Shown: positions 1 through 8,529 of the stretch, piece after piece | Layout of the letters: each line of letters opens with the position of its first letter | Numbering within the stretch: the stretch's first letter is position 1 | NCBI GenBank assembly: GCA_019415645.1 | Contig: DXYV01000002.1 | Span: forward strand, 73,874-137,873 | Length of the DNA: 64,000 bases | Direction: 5' to 3' | From: Clostridiales bacterium | GTDB taxonomy: Bacteria > Bacillota > Clostridia > Oscillospirales > Oscillospiraceae | Program-made: the position numbers and the translations under genes | Notes under the pieces: generated by a model | The model's database searches: none | What the model saw: only the letters and a program-made list of their open reading frames with translations | Told to the model about the DNA's origin: nothing

Positions 1-878
1 GCGGGCGCGCCCAGGGGGAGGGAGAGGGTGGGGATACAGTGGCCGCAGGCCAGCCCCATCAGTACGGGCTTGCCCGCCGGGGCGATGAGCTCGTCGAAGA
101 TCTCCCGCAGCTCCAGCGTCTTTTCCGGATATTCGGGCACACAGTCGGTCCAGGCCCCCAGCACGATGCCGGCGCACTGGTCCAGCTTGCCCGCGTTGCG
201 CAGCTGGGTGAGCATGCCGTCCACCCGGTAGGTCTTCTCCCCGATGTCCTCCAGGAAGAGGATCTTGCCCCGGGTGTCGATCTCCCAGGGGGTGCCCAGG
301 CTGTCCCGCACCAGGGAGAGGTTGCCGCCGCACAGCCGGCCCCGGGCCTTACCGGGCACCAGGGTGGTCATGGGCTGGCCGGGGGGATTGTCCAGCCGGC
401 CGGTGAGGGTGCCGAACAGGGCCTTTTTCAGCCAGTCCATGGAGTAGTCGCCCACCGGCTCATAGTATTCGGTGGAGGGCATGATGGTGTGGTAGGTCAC
501 CAGGCCGCACACCTGGTTGAGGGCGATGTGCAGGGCGGTGACGTCGCTGTATCCCGAAAAATACTTGGGGTGGGCGCGGATGGCGTCCCAATCCAGCAGG
601 GGCAGGATGCGGTGGGCGCCGTAGCCCCCCCGGATGGAGAGCACACCGTGGATGGTGTCGTCGGCGAAGGCGGCGTTCACATCGTCTGCCCGCTGGCGGT
701 CGTCGGCGGCCAGGTAGCCGTGGCGGTTGGCAAAAAAGCAGGAGGGGTAGAGCACCGGCTCCAGGCCCAGGGCGCGCACGGCGTCGGCGGCGGGCTCCAG
801 CCGGTCCTCCGGGACGGCGCTGCTGGCGCACACCAGGGCCACCCGGGCGCCGGGAAACAGGGGTTTTGGCGTGATCAA
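1..878 (-). CDS. LD-carboxypeptidase, S66 family (partial, C-terminus outside window)
   Basis: The protein resembles LdcA/MccF serine peptidases of family S66, which in the cytoplasm trim the terminal D-amino acid from murein tetrapeptides. The nucleophile-elbow motif GYSD places catalytic Ser at residue 111. The Glu of FLEDIGE is residue 210 and the His of CGHC is residue 280, so the whole Ser-Glu-His triad is visible. About 292 codons lie inside the window and families run near 300 residues, so only a short tail is missing. A TTG start at 878 is chosen because GGGAGG lies 7-8 bases upstream; no ATG fits. It is the last visible gene of an operon with a dipeptide epimerase and an Opp transporter, which fits recycling of cell-wall peptides. 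Self-immunity (MccF-like) is an alternative role, but the context argues against it. Confidence 0.85.
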   Translation of the reverse strand, partial: MITPKPLFPGARVALVCASSAVPEDRLEPAADAVRALGLEPVLYPSCFFANRHGYLAADDRQRADDVNAAFADDTIHGVLSIRGGYGAHRILPLLDWDAIRAHPKYFSGYSDVTALHIALNQVCGLVTYHTIMPSTEYYEPVGDYSMDWLKKALFGTLTGRLDNPPGQPMTTLVPGKARGRLCGGNLSLVRDSLGTPWEIDTRGKILFLEDIGEKTYRVDGMLTQLRNAGKLDQCAGIVLGAWTDCVPEYPEKTLELREIFDELIAPAGKPVLMGLACGHCIPTLSLPLGAP

Positions 879-939
879 GAAAAAAGACCTCCCAAACAGC
901 AGCGGGCGCAGGAACTGCGCCCGCTGTACGATGATACGA

Positions 940-1872
940 TTACAGCTGTGCCTTGTAGGAGTCCAGCTCCCGCTGGTTGCCCAGGACGAAGTGGCCGGGC
1001 TCCAGCTCGGCCCACACGGGCTTGTCCACCGAGTAGTCGTGGCAGGACGGGTCGTAGACCAGCAGCTGCTTCTTCCGCTCGGAGATGGGGTCGGGCATGG
1101 GGATGGCGGAGAGCAGGGCCCGGGTGTAGGGATGGAAGGGGTGGGCAAAGAGCTGCTCGCTCCCGGCCAGCTCCACGATCTTTCCCTTGTGGATGACGGC
1201 GATGCGCTCGCAGATGAAGCGCACCACGCTCAGGTCATGGGCGATGAACAGGTAGGTCAGTCCCCGCTCCTGCTGGAGCTGGGAGAGCAGATTGAGCACC
1301 TGGGCCCGGATGGACACGTCCAGGGCGGAGATGGGCTCGTCGGCGATGATGAATTCCGGCTCCAGGATCAGCGCCCGGGCGATGCCGATGCGCTGGCGCT
1401 GTCCGCCGGAGAACTCATGGGGGAAGCGGTCGGCAAATTCGGGCAGCAGGCCCACGTCGGACAAGGCCCTGGCCACCTTCTCCCGGCGCTGGGCGTCGGA
1501 GAGATGGCTGCCGTTGGAGTACAGCCCTTCGGAGACGATGTAGTCCACCTTGGCCCGCTCATTGAGGGAGGCCATGGGGTCCTGGAAGATCATCTGGATC
1601 TTCCGGATGACCTGGGCGTCCAGTTCCCGGGAGATGCGGCCGTTGATCTTCTGCCCGTGGAACAGCACGTCGCCCCCCGAGGTGGGGTTGATGCGGATGA
1701 TGGCCCGGCCGATGGTGGTCTTGCCCGAGCCGGACTCGCCCACCAGGCCGAAGGTCTCGCCCTTGTAGATGTGGAAGGAGACGTTGTCCACCGCCTTGAA
1801 GGGATTGCGTTTTTTGCCGAAGGTGACCGAGAGGTTCTTGACCTCCAGCAGGATCTCGCGGTTGTCAGACAC
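940..1872 (-). CDS. oppF: Oligopeptide ABC transporter ATPase OppF-like
   Basis: Cytoplasmic ATPase subunit of a peptide importer. It has Walker A GESGSGKT (residues 45-52), a Q-loop FQDP (96-99), signature FSGGQRQR (154-161), Walker B ending in DEP (178-180), and the OppF/DppF C-terminal extension containing HPYTRALLSAIP. At 310 residues it is slightly shorter than typical OppF. Its start overlaps the end of the upstream OppD gene by 8 bases, showing translational coupling. With OppD it forms the ATPase heterodimer. The neighbouring epimerase and LD-carboxypeptidase suggest that the cargo is murein peptide rather than general oligopeptide; that specificity is inferred. Confidence 0.93.
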   Translation of the reverse strand: MSDNREILLEVKNLSVTFGKKRNPFKAVDNVSFHIYKGETFGLVGESGSGKTTIGRAIIRINPTSGGDVLFHGQKINGRISRELDAQVIRKIQMIFQDPMASLNERAKVDYIVSEGLYSNGSHLSDAQRREKVARALSDVGLLPEFADRFPHEFSGGQRQRIGIARALILEPEFIIADEPISALDVSIRAQVLNLLSQLQQERGLTYLFIAHDLSVVRFICERIAVIHKGKIVELAGSEQLFAHPFHPYTRALLSAIPMPDPISERKKQLLVYDPSCHDYSVDKPVWAELEPGHFVLGNQRELDSYKAQL

Positions 1873-2908
1873 GGCGGTTCACCCCCTGTTCGCGCAGCTG
1901 CAGAATATGGGAGGGCGGGTCCACATGGGGAGCCCGGGGGTCCAGCAGCCAGGTGCGGGCCTTGTGGGTGGGAGACACCTCGAAGAAGGGCGGCCGCTCC
2001 ACAAAGTCGATTTTCAGCGCCTGGGGATTGCGGGGGGCGAAGGCATCCCCCTTCACCTCGTGGAACAGGTTGGGCGGCGTGCCCTGGATGGAATAGAGGG
2101 GCTCGCCCTTGACGCCCAGCTGAGGCAGCGAGGACAGCAACGCCCAGGTATAGGGATGACGGGGGTCGTAAAACACCTCGTCGCAGGAGCCCACCTCAAT
2201 GATGTCGCCGGCATACATGACGGCGATGCGGTCGGCCACATTGGCCACCACGCCCAGGTCGTGGGTGATGTAGATGGTGGTGAGCTGGTATTTTTTCTGC
2301 ATCTCCTTGATGAGCTCCAGAATCTGGGCCTGGATGGTCACATCCAGGGCGGTGGTGGGTTCGTCGCAGATGAGAATCTTGGGCCGGCAGGCCACGGCGA
2401 TGGCGATGACTACCCGCTGGCGCATACCGCCGGAGAACTCATGAGGGTACTGCTTGTAGCGCTTCTCCGGCTGGTCGATGCCCACGTCGGCCAGAGCCTC
2501 CAGCACAGCCTGACGGGCTTCGGCGCCATGCAGCCCCTGGTGCAGGACTACGGCCTCCTCGATCTGCTTGCCGATGGTCTTGAGGGGGTTGAGGGAGGTC
2601 ATGGGGTCTTGGAGGACCATGGCGATCTCCTTGCCCCGGATGGAGAGCCAGTCCTTTTCGGTACGCAGCTGCGCCAGATCGCGGCCGCCGTACCAGATGG
2701 AGCCGCCGTCGATGGTGCCGTTGGCGTCCAGCAGCCCCATGAAGGTCTTGACAAACACCGACTTGCCCGAGCCGGACTCGCCTACGATGGCCAGGCTCTC
2801 GCCCCGCTGGACGTCCAGGGAGACGCCGCGGATGGCATGGAGCACCTGCCCCCGGAGGGTAAACTTCACGTCCAGGTCCTGCACGGAGAGGATATTCTTG
2901 TCGTCCAT
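1865..2908 (-). CDS. oppD: Oligopeptide ABC transporter ATPase OppD-like
   Basis: Partner ATPase of the peptide importer, 347 residues. Walker A GESGSGKS lies at 43-50, signature SGGMRQR at 159-165, and Walker B with ICDEPTTALD near 180-189. The C-terminal OppD/DppD domain contains the PYTWALLSSLP motif. The start has an AGGAG-type site in the 16-base gap after OppC. It overlaps OppF downstream. Family assignment is secure; substrate class comes only from the operon context. Confidence 0.93.
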   Translation of the reverse strand: MDDKNILSVQDLDVKFTLRGQVLHAIRGVSLDVQRGESLAIVGESGSGKSVFVKTFMGLLDANGTIDGGSIWYGGRDLAQLRTEKDWLSIRGKEIAMVLQDPMTSLNPLKTIGKQIEEAVVLHQGLHGAEARQAVLEALADVGIDQPEKRYKQYPHEFSGGMRQRVVIAIAVACRPKILICDEPTTALDVTIQAQILELIKEMQKKYQLTTIYITHDLGVVANVADRIAVMYAGDIIEVGSCDEVFYDPRHPYTWALLSSLPQLGVKGEPLYSIQGTPPNLFHEVKGDAFAPRNPQALKIDFVERPPFFEVSPTHKARTWLLDPRAPHVDPPSHILQLREQGVNRRV

Positions 2909-2924
2909 TCGCTCGCTCCTCCCC

Positions 2925-3941
2925 TCAGACGTGATTTTTCGGATCGGCCGCGTCCGCGAAGGCGTTGCCGATGATGTAGAAGGAAATGGTGATGACCGCC
3001 AGAATGATGACGGGGAAGTAGAGCTGATAGCGCAGCGCGGGGACGGTCATCAGCTCCCGGCCCACTTGAATCAGGTTGCCCAGGGAGGGAATCTCGGAGG
3101 GCAGGCCAATGCCGATGTAGGTGACGAACACCTCGTTGCCGATGGCGGTGGGGATGGCCAGGGCCATGCGCAGGGTGATGATGCTGACCAGATAGGGCAG
3201 CAGATTGCGCACCACCAGCCGGAAGGTGGGCGTGCCCAGACAGCGGGAGGCCAGGTTGTAGTCCCGGTCCCGGATAATGACGATCTGGTTGCGGATGAAC
3301 CGGGCGGTCTGGAGCCAGCCGGTCAGGCACAGGGCGAAAATGATGGTGGAGACGCCGGGCTTGAGAATATAGGAGATGAGGATAAGCACCAGCGTCTGGG
3401 GCACATTGTCGAAGATGTTATACAGCTCGGTGAAGAAAAAGTCCAGCTTGCGGACATAGCCCCACAGCGTACCGATGAGGATGCCCAGAATAGCTTCCAC
3501 ACAGGCTACGGAGAACCCGATGAACAGCGAGGTGCGGGTACCCGACCAGATGCGGGCCCACAGATCCTGGCCGATGGAATTGGTGCCGAACCAGTATTCC
3601 TCCGAAGGGGGCAGATTGGCCACAAAGAGGCCCAGCTCATTGTAATTGACCACATTGGGGTCCCGCTGCCCGGGCAGCAGGGGCTGGATGAAGGTGAAGG
3701 CCAGCGTGACCAAAATCACGAACAGGAAGAACACGGCCACCTTGTTTTTGAAGAAGGTGCGCACAGTAGAGCCCCAGTAGGAGTAATTGGAGTACCCGGA
3801 GCGCTCGGCGGCGGCATGGTCGAACTGGGCAAAGGAGAACAGCTCCTGCTCGTCCATGGAGGGAGCGTCCAGCCGGTCCTGGAGCTGGCGGTTGAGAGCG
3901 TCGCCCAGCTGCTTGGTCTTGTGATTGCGGTAGGATTTCAT
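2925..3941 (-). CDS. oppC: Oligopeptide ABC transporter permease OppC-like
   Basis: Inner-membrane permease of the DppC/OppC type, 338 residues. It has a cytoplasmic N-terminal stretch, a first membrane segment around residues 90-112 (VAVFFLFVILVTLAFTF region), a large extracytoplasmic loop, and the binding-protein-dependent transport domain with further helices in the C-terminal half. The N-terminal cytoplasmic region of about 85 residues is longer than in many OppC proteins. The ATG shares bases with the stop of OppB (ATGA overlap). Confidence 0.92.
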   Translation of the reverse strand: MKSYRNHKTKQLGDALNRQLQDRLDAPSMDEQELFSFAQFDHAAAERSGYSNYSYWGSTVRTFFKNKVAVFFLFVILVTLAFTFIQPLLPGQRDPNVVNYNELGLFVANLPPSEEYWFGTNSIGQDLWARIWSGTRTSLFIGFSVACVEAILGILIGTLWGYVRKLDFFFTELYNIFDNVPQTLVLILISYILKPGVSTIIFALCLTGWLQTARFIRNQIVIIRDRDYNLASRCLGTPTFRLVVRNLLPYLVSIITLRMALAIPTAIGNEVFVTYIGIGLPSEIPSLGNLIQVGRELMTVPALRYQLYFPVIILAVITISFYIIGNAFADAADPKNHV

Positions 3942-4894
3942 CAGCGGGCGCCCTCCTTTCGGGAAAAGCTGATGCGGGGGTCAAGAACGGCCATAAGAAG
4001 GTCGCCCAGCAGCAGACCCAGAATGGAAATGGCCGCATAGATCAGGACCAGGGCCTGGACCAGAGTGTTGTCCTGGACCTTGATGACGGTGACCAGCAGG
4101 CCGCCCATACCGGGCACGGAATAAAGAGATTCCACATACAGCGAGCCCATCAGGGTGAACAGAATGGAATTTGGGATGTACTGGATCAGGGGCACCATGG
4201 CGTTGCGGAAAATGTGCCGCCGGGAGATCTGCGCGCCGGAGACGCCCTTGGCCCGGGCCAGGCGGATGTAGTCCTTATTGGATTCATCCACCATATACCG
4301 CCGCAGCCACATGGCATAGTACGCGATGTTGCCCAGTGAGAGGGAGAAAATGGGCAGAATCCAGGAGCGCGGATCATTCATGCTGAACAGCATGGGCAGC
4401 TTGAGCCCGGATTGGGAGCCGAAAAACTGAATCAGAATGTGGTAGACGGCAGCGGGAATGGCCTGAATCAGGACCACGAACACGGTGCCCAGCTTGTCCC
4501 CGATTTTCCATCGGCTCCGGGAGCTGCGCGCCATCCAGATGCCCAGCGGCAGGCCCACCGCCAGGGCAATGGCCAGAGCCACCAGCCCCAGAGTAAGGGA
4601 AATGGGGATCTTCTCCAGAATGATCTGGAGGTTGGAGGCGCCCTCCCGGTATTTGTTGGAGGTGCCCAGGTCGCCGTGGAGCACGTCCCCATAGAAGTGC
4701 AGCAGCTGGACGGGCAGCGGATCATTGAGACCCAGCTGATTGAGCTTGACCTGAATCTGCGTCTCGGTGAGCTTGTCGAAGTTGTTGAAATAGCCCTCGA
4801 TAGGCATGAGGCGCAGCAGGGAAAAGACGATGGTCATAATAATGAACAGCGTGAGCAGGGAACGCAGCAATCGCTTCAGGATATATTTGGTCAC
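3941..4894 (-). CDS. oppB: Oligopeptide ABC transporter permease OppB-like
   Basis: Membrane permease of the OppB/DppB family, 317 residues, beginning VTKYILKRLLRSLLTLF, the usual first transmembrane helix of the family. The GTG at 4894 is preferred over a longer frame because AAGGAGG lies about 8 bases upstream and because family members start at this helix. The C-terminal permease domain contains the conserved LARAKGVS segment that docks onto the ATPases. Three stem-loops separate it from the upstream binding-protein gene, which may set different expression levels for the two. Confidence 0.93.
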   Translation of the reverse strand: MTKYILKRLLRSLLTLFIIMTIVFSLLRLMPIEGYFNNFDKLTETQIQVKLNQLGLNDPLPVQLLHFYGDVLHGDLGTSNKYREGASNLQIILEKIPISLTLGLVALAIALAVGLPLGIWMARSSRSRWKIGDKLGTVFVVLIQAIPAAVYHILIQFFGSQSGLKLPMLFSMNDPRSWILPIFSLSLGNIAYYAMWLRRYMVDESNKDYIRLARAKGVSGAQISRRHIFRNAMVPLIQYIPNSILFTLMGSLYVESLYSVPGMGGLLVTVIKVQDNTLVQALVLIYAAISILGLLLGDLLMAVLDPRISFSRKEGAR

Positions 4895-4925
4895 AGATGG
4901 GACCTCCTTGCAGGTTAGGGATAGG

Positions 4926-5027
4926 GAGCACGTCCAACCGGTCCCCACACGGGTGCGAAACGGCTGGACGCGCTCCCCGCCGGAGCGGGGAGCAGGAACA
5001 ACAGGCGGGCACGCGCCCGCCTGTTGT
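4926..5027 (-). promoter_or_regulatory. Run of three stem-loops between oppA and oppB
   Basis: Three inverted repeats stand one after another. Arms 4998-5010/5015-5027 are 13 perfect pairs with a 4-base loop. Arms 4972-4980/4985-4993 are 9 perfect pairs with a CGGA loop. Arms 4926-4940/4961-4975 are 15 pairs with two G-T type mismatches; its inner edge overlaps the second. None is followed by a T-run on the minus strand, so an mRNA-stabilising or processing role that favours oppA is more likely than full termination. Structure is seen; function is inferred. Confidence 0.7.
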
Positions 5028-5042
5028 CAAAGAGCGGCGGAT

Positions 5043-7034
5043 TTACTCGGCGGCTGCCTCCTGCGCGGCCGCACAGTCAGCCAGCCAGGTCTCATACAGG
5101 GCGTTGAACTCGTCCATACCCATGGAGGTCTCCTGCAGATGCTGGCCCTTGAAGCGCAGGGTGGCCATGCCGTAGGGCGCGTACTGGGCCTCAAAGGGAT
5201 TGAGATTCTGACACAGGTACACGCGGGAGTTGACCGAGAAGGGAATGGCAAAGCCATGCTCGATCAGGAAGGACTCTGCCTCGGCAAAGGCGGTATAGCG
5301 CGCTCCCTCATCGTCGGTGATCGCCTTGGCGGTATCGACCAGGGACAGATATTCGGCATACAGGGCCTGGGTCGTGGGGTCCTCACTCTCATAGATGAAG
5401 CTGTATGTGGAGGTCTCGGAGAAGGGCTCGGTCCAGGTCTCGGGGTCGGCAAAGTCAGCGCCCCAGTTGCACTTCATAAAGGCGTAGTCGCCGGAGCGGC
5501 GGACCTCGGCCAGGAAGTTGGTGTCGGGACCGGCTTCAATGATCACGTCGATGTAGTCGGTGCCCAGCAGGCCCTCCAGCTGCTGCTCCACCACGGTGCA
5601 CTCTTTGTCCCAGTCGGTGGTGGAGGGGTTGTAGCGCATGAGGACCTTCACCGGGAAGGTGGCCCCGACGGCGGTGAGCTCGGCCATGGCGGCCTCCTTA
5701 TACTGGAGGGCCAGCTCCTGGTTGAAGCTGTCGCCGTCGCTGATCTCCTTCAGCGCGGGGTACTGGGTGAAGTCCAGACCGTCGCCCACAGCGAAGGTGG
5801 CGGGGGTGATGGTGTTGTTCAGCAGGCTACTGGCGTTGTAGGGGTCGCTGACCGACAGCGCGGTGGCGCGGTCCAGGGCGTGGAGAATGGACAGGCGGAA
5901 GTTTTCGTTGTTCACGGCCAGGGTCCAGTTCTCAGGCTCATACTCGGCGTCAAAGTTGGCGTCGAAGTTGAACAGATAGAAGTAGGAGTAGGAGACGTCG
6001 GGCCGCTTGGAGTGAATCAGGGAGGCGGTGGAATCGTCGGCCATGTAGGCGGAGAGCAGGGAGGAGGAGATCTCCGCGTAGTCGGTCTCCCCGGAGAGGT
6101 ACATGGTGGCGGCCAGGGTGTTGGCTTCGGAGTTATAGGTGTACTGAATCTCGTCAATATAGACGTGCTCGGCGTCCCAGTAGCTGGCGTTCTTGGTCAG
6201 CGTCCGATTGACCTGGGGCTGGAAATCGGACAGGATGTAGGCGCCGCAGTAGAGCAGGGTGGTTTCGTCGTTGGCCACGCCGAAGTTGGCGCCCTGCTCC
6301 TCCAGGAAGGGACCGTACACCGGCATATAGCAGGCATAGGACAGCAGGGAGGGGAAGTAGGGGCAGGACTTCTCCAGAGTGTATTCCAGCGTGTACTCGT
6401 CCAGCGCCTTCACGCCGATGTCCTCGGGCGCCACGGCGGCGACTTCCTCGATGACCTCGCCGTCGGCGTTGAGCTTCACCGGATTGCCGTTTTCGTCGGT
6501 GCCGTCGGTGGCGCTCTCCAGCTCCAGCAGATAGGCGGTGTAGTTGTAGTAAGCGCCGGCGTTGAGCACATAGCCGTCATACATATACTGGGTGGCGGAA
6601 TCGTTGGCGGCGTTGTTGGCGTACTGAGCGGCGGAGACCCAGTCGTTGGCGGTGACATCCGCCACCTCGGCGCCGGTGGAGTCCACCCACTTCACGCCCT
6701 GACGGATGTGGAAGGTCCAGACGGTGTTGTCCTCGTTGTGCTCCCAGCTCTCGGCCAGGGCGGGCTGAATCACGCCGTAGGAGTCATACTCCACCAGGCA
6801 GTCCACTACGTTGGCGCAGATCTGAAAGTCGTTGGTGTTGCCGGTGATCAGATAGTTCAGGGTGGAGACCTCGCTGGCGTACAGCTCACGGTAGACGCCG
6901 CCCTCGGCGGCGGTGGGAGAGCCGGTGGGTGCGGTGGAGCTGGTGCTCTGGGGATCGTCGCTGCCGCAGGCGGCCAGGCTGAGGGCCATGGCGCCGGCCA
7001 GCGCGAGGGCGGACAGGCGTTTTGTCAGTTTCAT
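5043..7034 (-). CDS. oppA: Peptide ABC transporter substrate-binding lipoprotein (OppA/DppA family)
   Basis: Extracytoplasmic solute-binding protein of family 5. The start at 7034 (MKLTKRLSAL) is chosen for the GAAGGA site 7 bases upstream. A lipoprotein signal peptide ends in LAAC with lipidated Cys at residue 23, followed by a Ser/Thr-rich linker. The mature chain has the usual SBP_bac_5 features, such as LAESWEHNEDNTVWTFHIRQ near residue 90. At 663 residues it is longer than E. coli OppA (about 540), with an insertion after the region describing a tyrosine-rich helix (near residues 150-200). Encoded between the dipeptide epimerase and the permeases, it probably selects murein-derived peptides. 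Confidence 0.92.
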   Translation of the reverse strand: MKLTKRLSALALAGAMALSLAACGSDDPQSTSSTAPTGSPTAAEGGVYRELYASEVSTLNYLITGNTNDFQICANVVDCLVEYDSYGVIQPALAESWEHNEDNTVWTFHIRQGVKWVDSTGAEVADVTANDWVSAAQYANNAANDSATQYMYDGYVLNAGAYYNYTAYLLELESATDGTDENGNPVKLNADGEVIEEVAAVAPEDIGVKALDEYTLEYTLEKSCPYFPSLLSYACYMPVYGPFLEEQGANFGVANDETTLLYCGAYILSDFQPQVNRTLTKNASYWDAEHVYIDEIQYTYNSEANTLAATMYLSGETDYAEISSSLLSAYMADDSTASLIHSKRPDVSYSYFYLFNFDANFDAEYEPENWTLAVNNENFRLSILHALDRATALSVSDPYNASSLLNNTITPATFAVGDGLDFTQYPALKEISDGDSFNQELALQYKEAAMAELTAVGATFPVKVLMRYNPSTTDWDKECTVVEQQLEGLLGTDYIDVIIEAGPDTNFLAEVRRSGDYAFMKCNWGADFADPETWTEPFSETSTYSFIYESEDPTTQALYAEYLSLVDTAKAITDDEGARYTAFAEAESFLIEHGFAIPFSVNSRVYLCQNLNPFEAQYAPYGMATLRFKGQHLQETSMGMDEFNALYETWLADCAAAQEAAAE

Positions 7035-7112
7035 CATTGCATCCTTCTTTCTCAACCGTATTTTGCGTGCTTGCTATTACAAAAAGGAGGTCCTTTTTAT
7101 AATCGAAAGTGG

Positions 7113-7131
7113 GTCTCCGCCCGACGGAGAC
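7113..7131 (-). promoter_or_regulatory. Small stem-loop between epimerase gene and oppA
   Basis: Arms 7113-7119 and 7125-7131 pair perfectly over 7 bases with a CCCGA loop. A second short inverted repeat (7081-7088/7091-7098) follows nearer to oppA. Both lie in the 116-base gap and may modulate read-through into oppA; no clear T-run makes them a strong terminator. Confidence 0.4.
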
Positions 7132-7150
7132 AGGTCGGGCCGCGGGTTGG

Positions 7151-8239
7151 TTACTGCCAGTGCTCGCAGGGGATTCCGGTTACGCCAATTCCCGCGTCCC
7201 CGGTCATGCGAATCACAGGTCCGTCAAATTCCGGCCCGCCGGAATAGGGGTCCACGGCGCACAGGGAGGGGCCGTCCAGGTCCGCGCGGGTGACAATATC
7301 CTGACTGGCGGCAAAGTGGGCCGCTGCCGCCACAGACAGGCGGGATTCCAGCATACAGCCGATCATGCACTCCACACCGTGCTGCTTGGCCATTTTGGCG
7401 ATTTTCAGCGCGTTCCAGATACCGCCGGTCTTCATCAGCTTAATGTTGATCAGGTCGGCGGCCTCCAGCGCGATGAGATTGGCCGCGTCCTGGACAGAGA
7501 ACACCGCCTCGTCGGCCAGAATGGGGGTATCCACCTGGCCGGTGACGTATTTCAGCCCGGCCACGTCCTGGGCCGGGACAGGCTGCTCCACCAGTTCGAT
7601 GTTGAGCCCCTTGTCTTCCATGGCCCGGATGATGGACACCGACTGAGCGGCGGTCCAGCCCTGGTTGGCGTCCACCCGCAGAATGATGTCGGGGCCCACC
7701 GCGTCGCGGATGGCGGCGATGCGCTCCACGTCGGCGGTGCCCTCCTTGCCTACCTTGATTTTCAGAATACGGAAGCCCTGGGCCACCGCGTCCAGACTGT
7801 CGGCCACCATTTCGTCGATGGGATTGACCGAGATGGTCAGGTCGGTCTGGAACTCCGTGCGCGCCCCGCCCAGCAGCTGATACAGGGGCTTGCCCTGGGC
7901 CTTGGCCCAAAGATCGTACAGAGCCATGTCCACCGCCGCCTTGGGCGAAGTGTTGTGGACCATGCAACCCTGAAGCTTCTCCATGACCGCGTCCAGGTCG
8001 GCCAGATCCATGCCTACCAGGGCGGGACGAATGAAATCCTGCACGGCGCAGAGAATGGAGCCCTTGGTGTCGCCGGTGATGACGGCGGTGGGCGGAGCCT
8101 CGCCGTACCCCACCTGTCCGTCGTCGGTGAGGACCCGCACCACAATGTCGTTGACCGAGTCCACCGTGCGCAGCGCGGTTTTGAAGGGGCGGACCAGGGG
8201 AAGGGCGATCTCGCCCACCTGAATATCCGTGATAATCAA
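7151..8239 (-). CDS. Dipeptide epimerase, enolase superfamily (L-Ala-D/L-Glu epimerase-like)
   Basis: The muconate-lactonizing subgroup enolase fold is clear. The KIK motif puts catalytic lysines at 160 and 162. Metal ligands are Asp190 (RVDAN), Glu218 (VEQP) and Asp243 (LADEA). The opposing lysine is 267 in NIKLMKTGG. These correspond to the acid/base pair of known L-Ala-D/L-Glu epimerases. The TTG start at 8239 gives 362 residues and has an ACGAGG site about 6 bases upstream; no ATG is suitably placed. First gene of the operon with oppABCDF and LD-carboxypeptidase, as in the Bacillus ykf arrangement. Exact dipeptide specificity cannot be read from sequence. Confidence 0.88.
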   Translation of the reverse strand: MIITDIQVGEIALPLVRPFKTALRTVDSVNDIVVRVLTDDGQVGYGEAPPTAVITGDTKGSILCAVQDFIRPALVGMDLADLDAVMEKLQGCMVHNTSPKAAVDMALYDLWAKAQGKPLYQLLGGARTEFQTDLTISVNPIDEMVADSLDAVAQGFRILKIKVGKEGTADVERIAAIRDAVGPDIILRVDANQGWTAAQSVSIIRAMEDKGLNIELVEQPVPAQDVAGLKYVTGQVDTPILADEAVFSVQDAANLIALEAADLINIKLMKTGGIWNALKIAKMAKQHGVECMIGCMLESRLSVAAAAHFAASQDIVTRADLDGPSLCAVDPYSGGPEFDGPVIRMTGDAGIGVTGIPCEHWQ

Positions 8240-8320
8240 TGAAAACACCTCGTTAAAATGAAAGTTAAAAGAATGGGAAATGCAAAAGGATTGCAACAAA
8301 ATCAGCTAAGAGTCAGTTGC

Positions 8321-8349
8321 ATCATACCACATTTGAAAAACAATGTAAA
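8321..8349 (-). promoter_or_regulatory. Sigma-A promoter of the murein-peptide operon
   Basis: On the minus strand TTTACA (8349-8344) and TATGAT (8326-8321) are separated by 17 bases, with TGG just before the -10 (extended -10). The predicted transcript starts near 8314, leaving a leader of about 75 bases before the TTG start of the epimerase gene. Confidence 0.7.
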
Positions 8350-8463
8350 GGAGATGTGGGAGGAGGAACGTGAAAATTTCAAATAAAATGACGGAGAACC
8401 ACAAACAAGTTGCAAAAAAAGCGCAGCCCACGGCACCTCGCAGCGCAAGACCGCGCTCCACGC

Positions 8464-8492
8464 TTGAAAAGTCCGATAAAAAGGACTAAGAT
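8464..8492 (+). promoter_or_regulatory. Promoter of the WYL regulator with inverted repeat in the spacer
   Basis: TTGAAA (8464-8469) and TAAGAT (8487-8492) are 17 bases apart. The spacer carries AGTCC (8470-8474) and its complement GGACT (8483-8487), a possible operator for autoregulation. The site lies in the divergent region shared with the opp operon. Confidence 0.55.
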
Positions 8493-8529
8493 TGTGGTAG
8501 GCTGAACAAAACGAAAGGAGCGAGGTGCG

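Noticed and set aside
1769..2974. Long open frames on the strand opposite to opp, RNase J, cob and molybdoenzyme genes
   Set aside because: High GC in third codon positions makes antisense frames open. Their translations are low-complexity (rich in Gly, His, Gln, Arg) and lack motifs, whereas the opposite strand encodes clear families.
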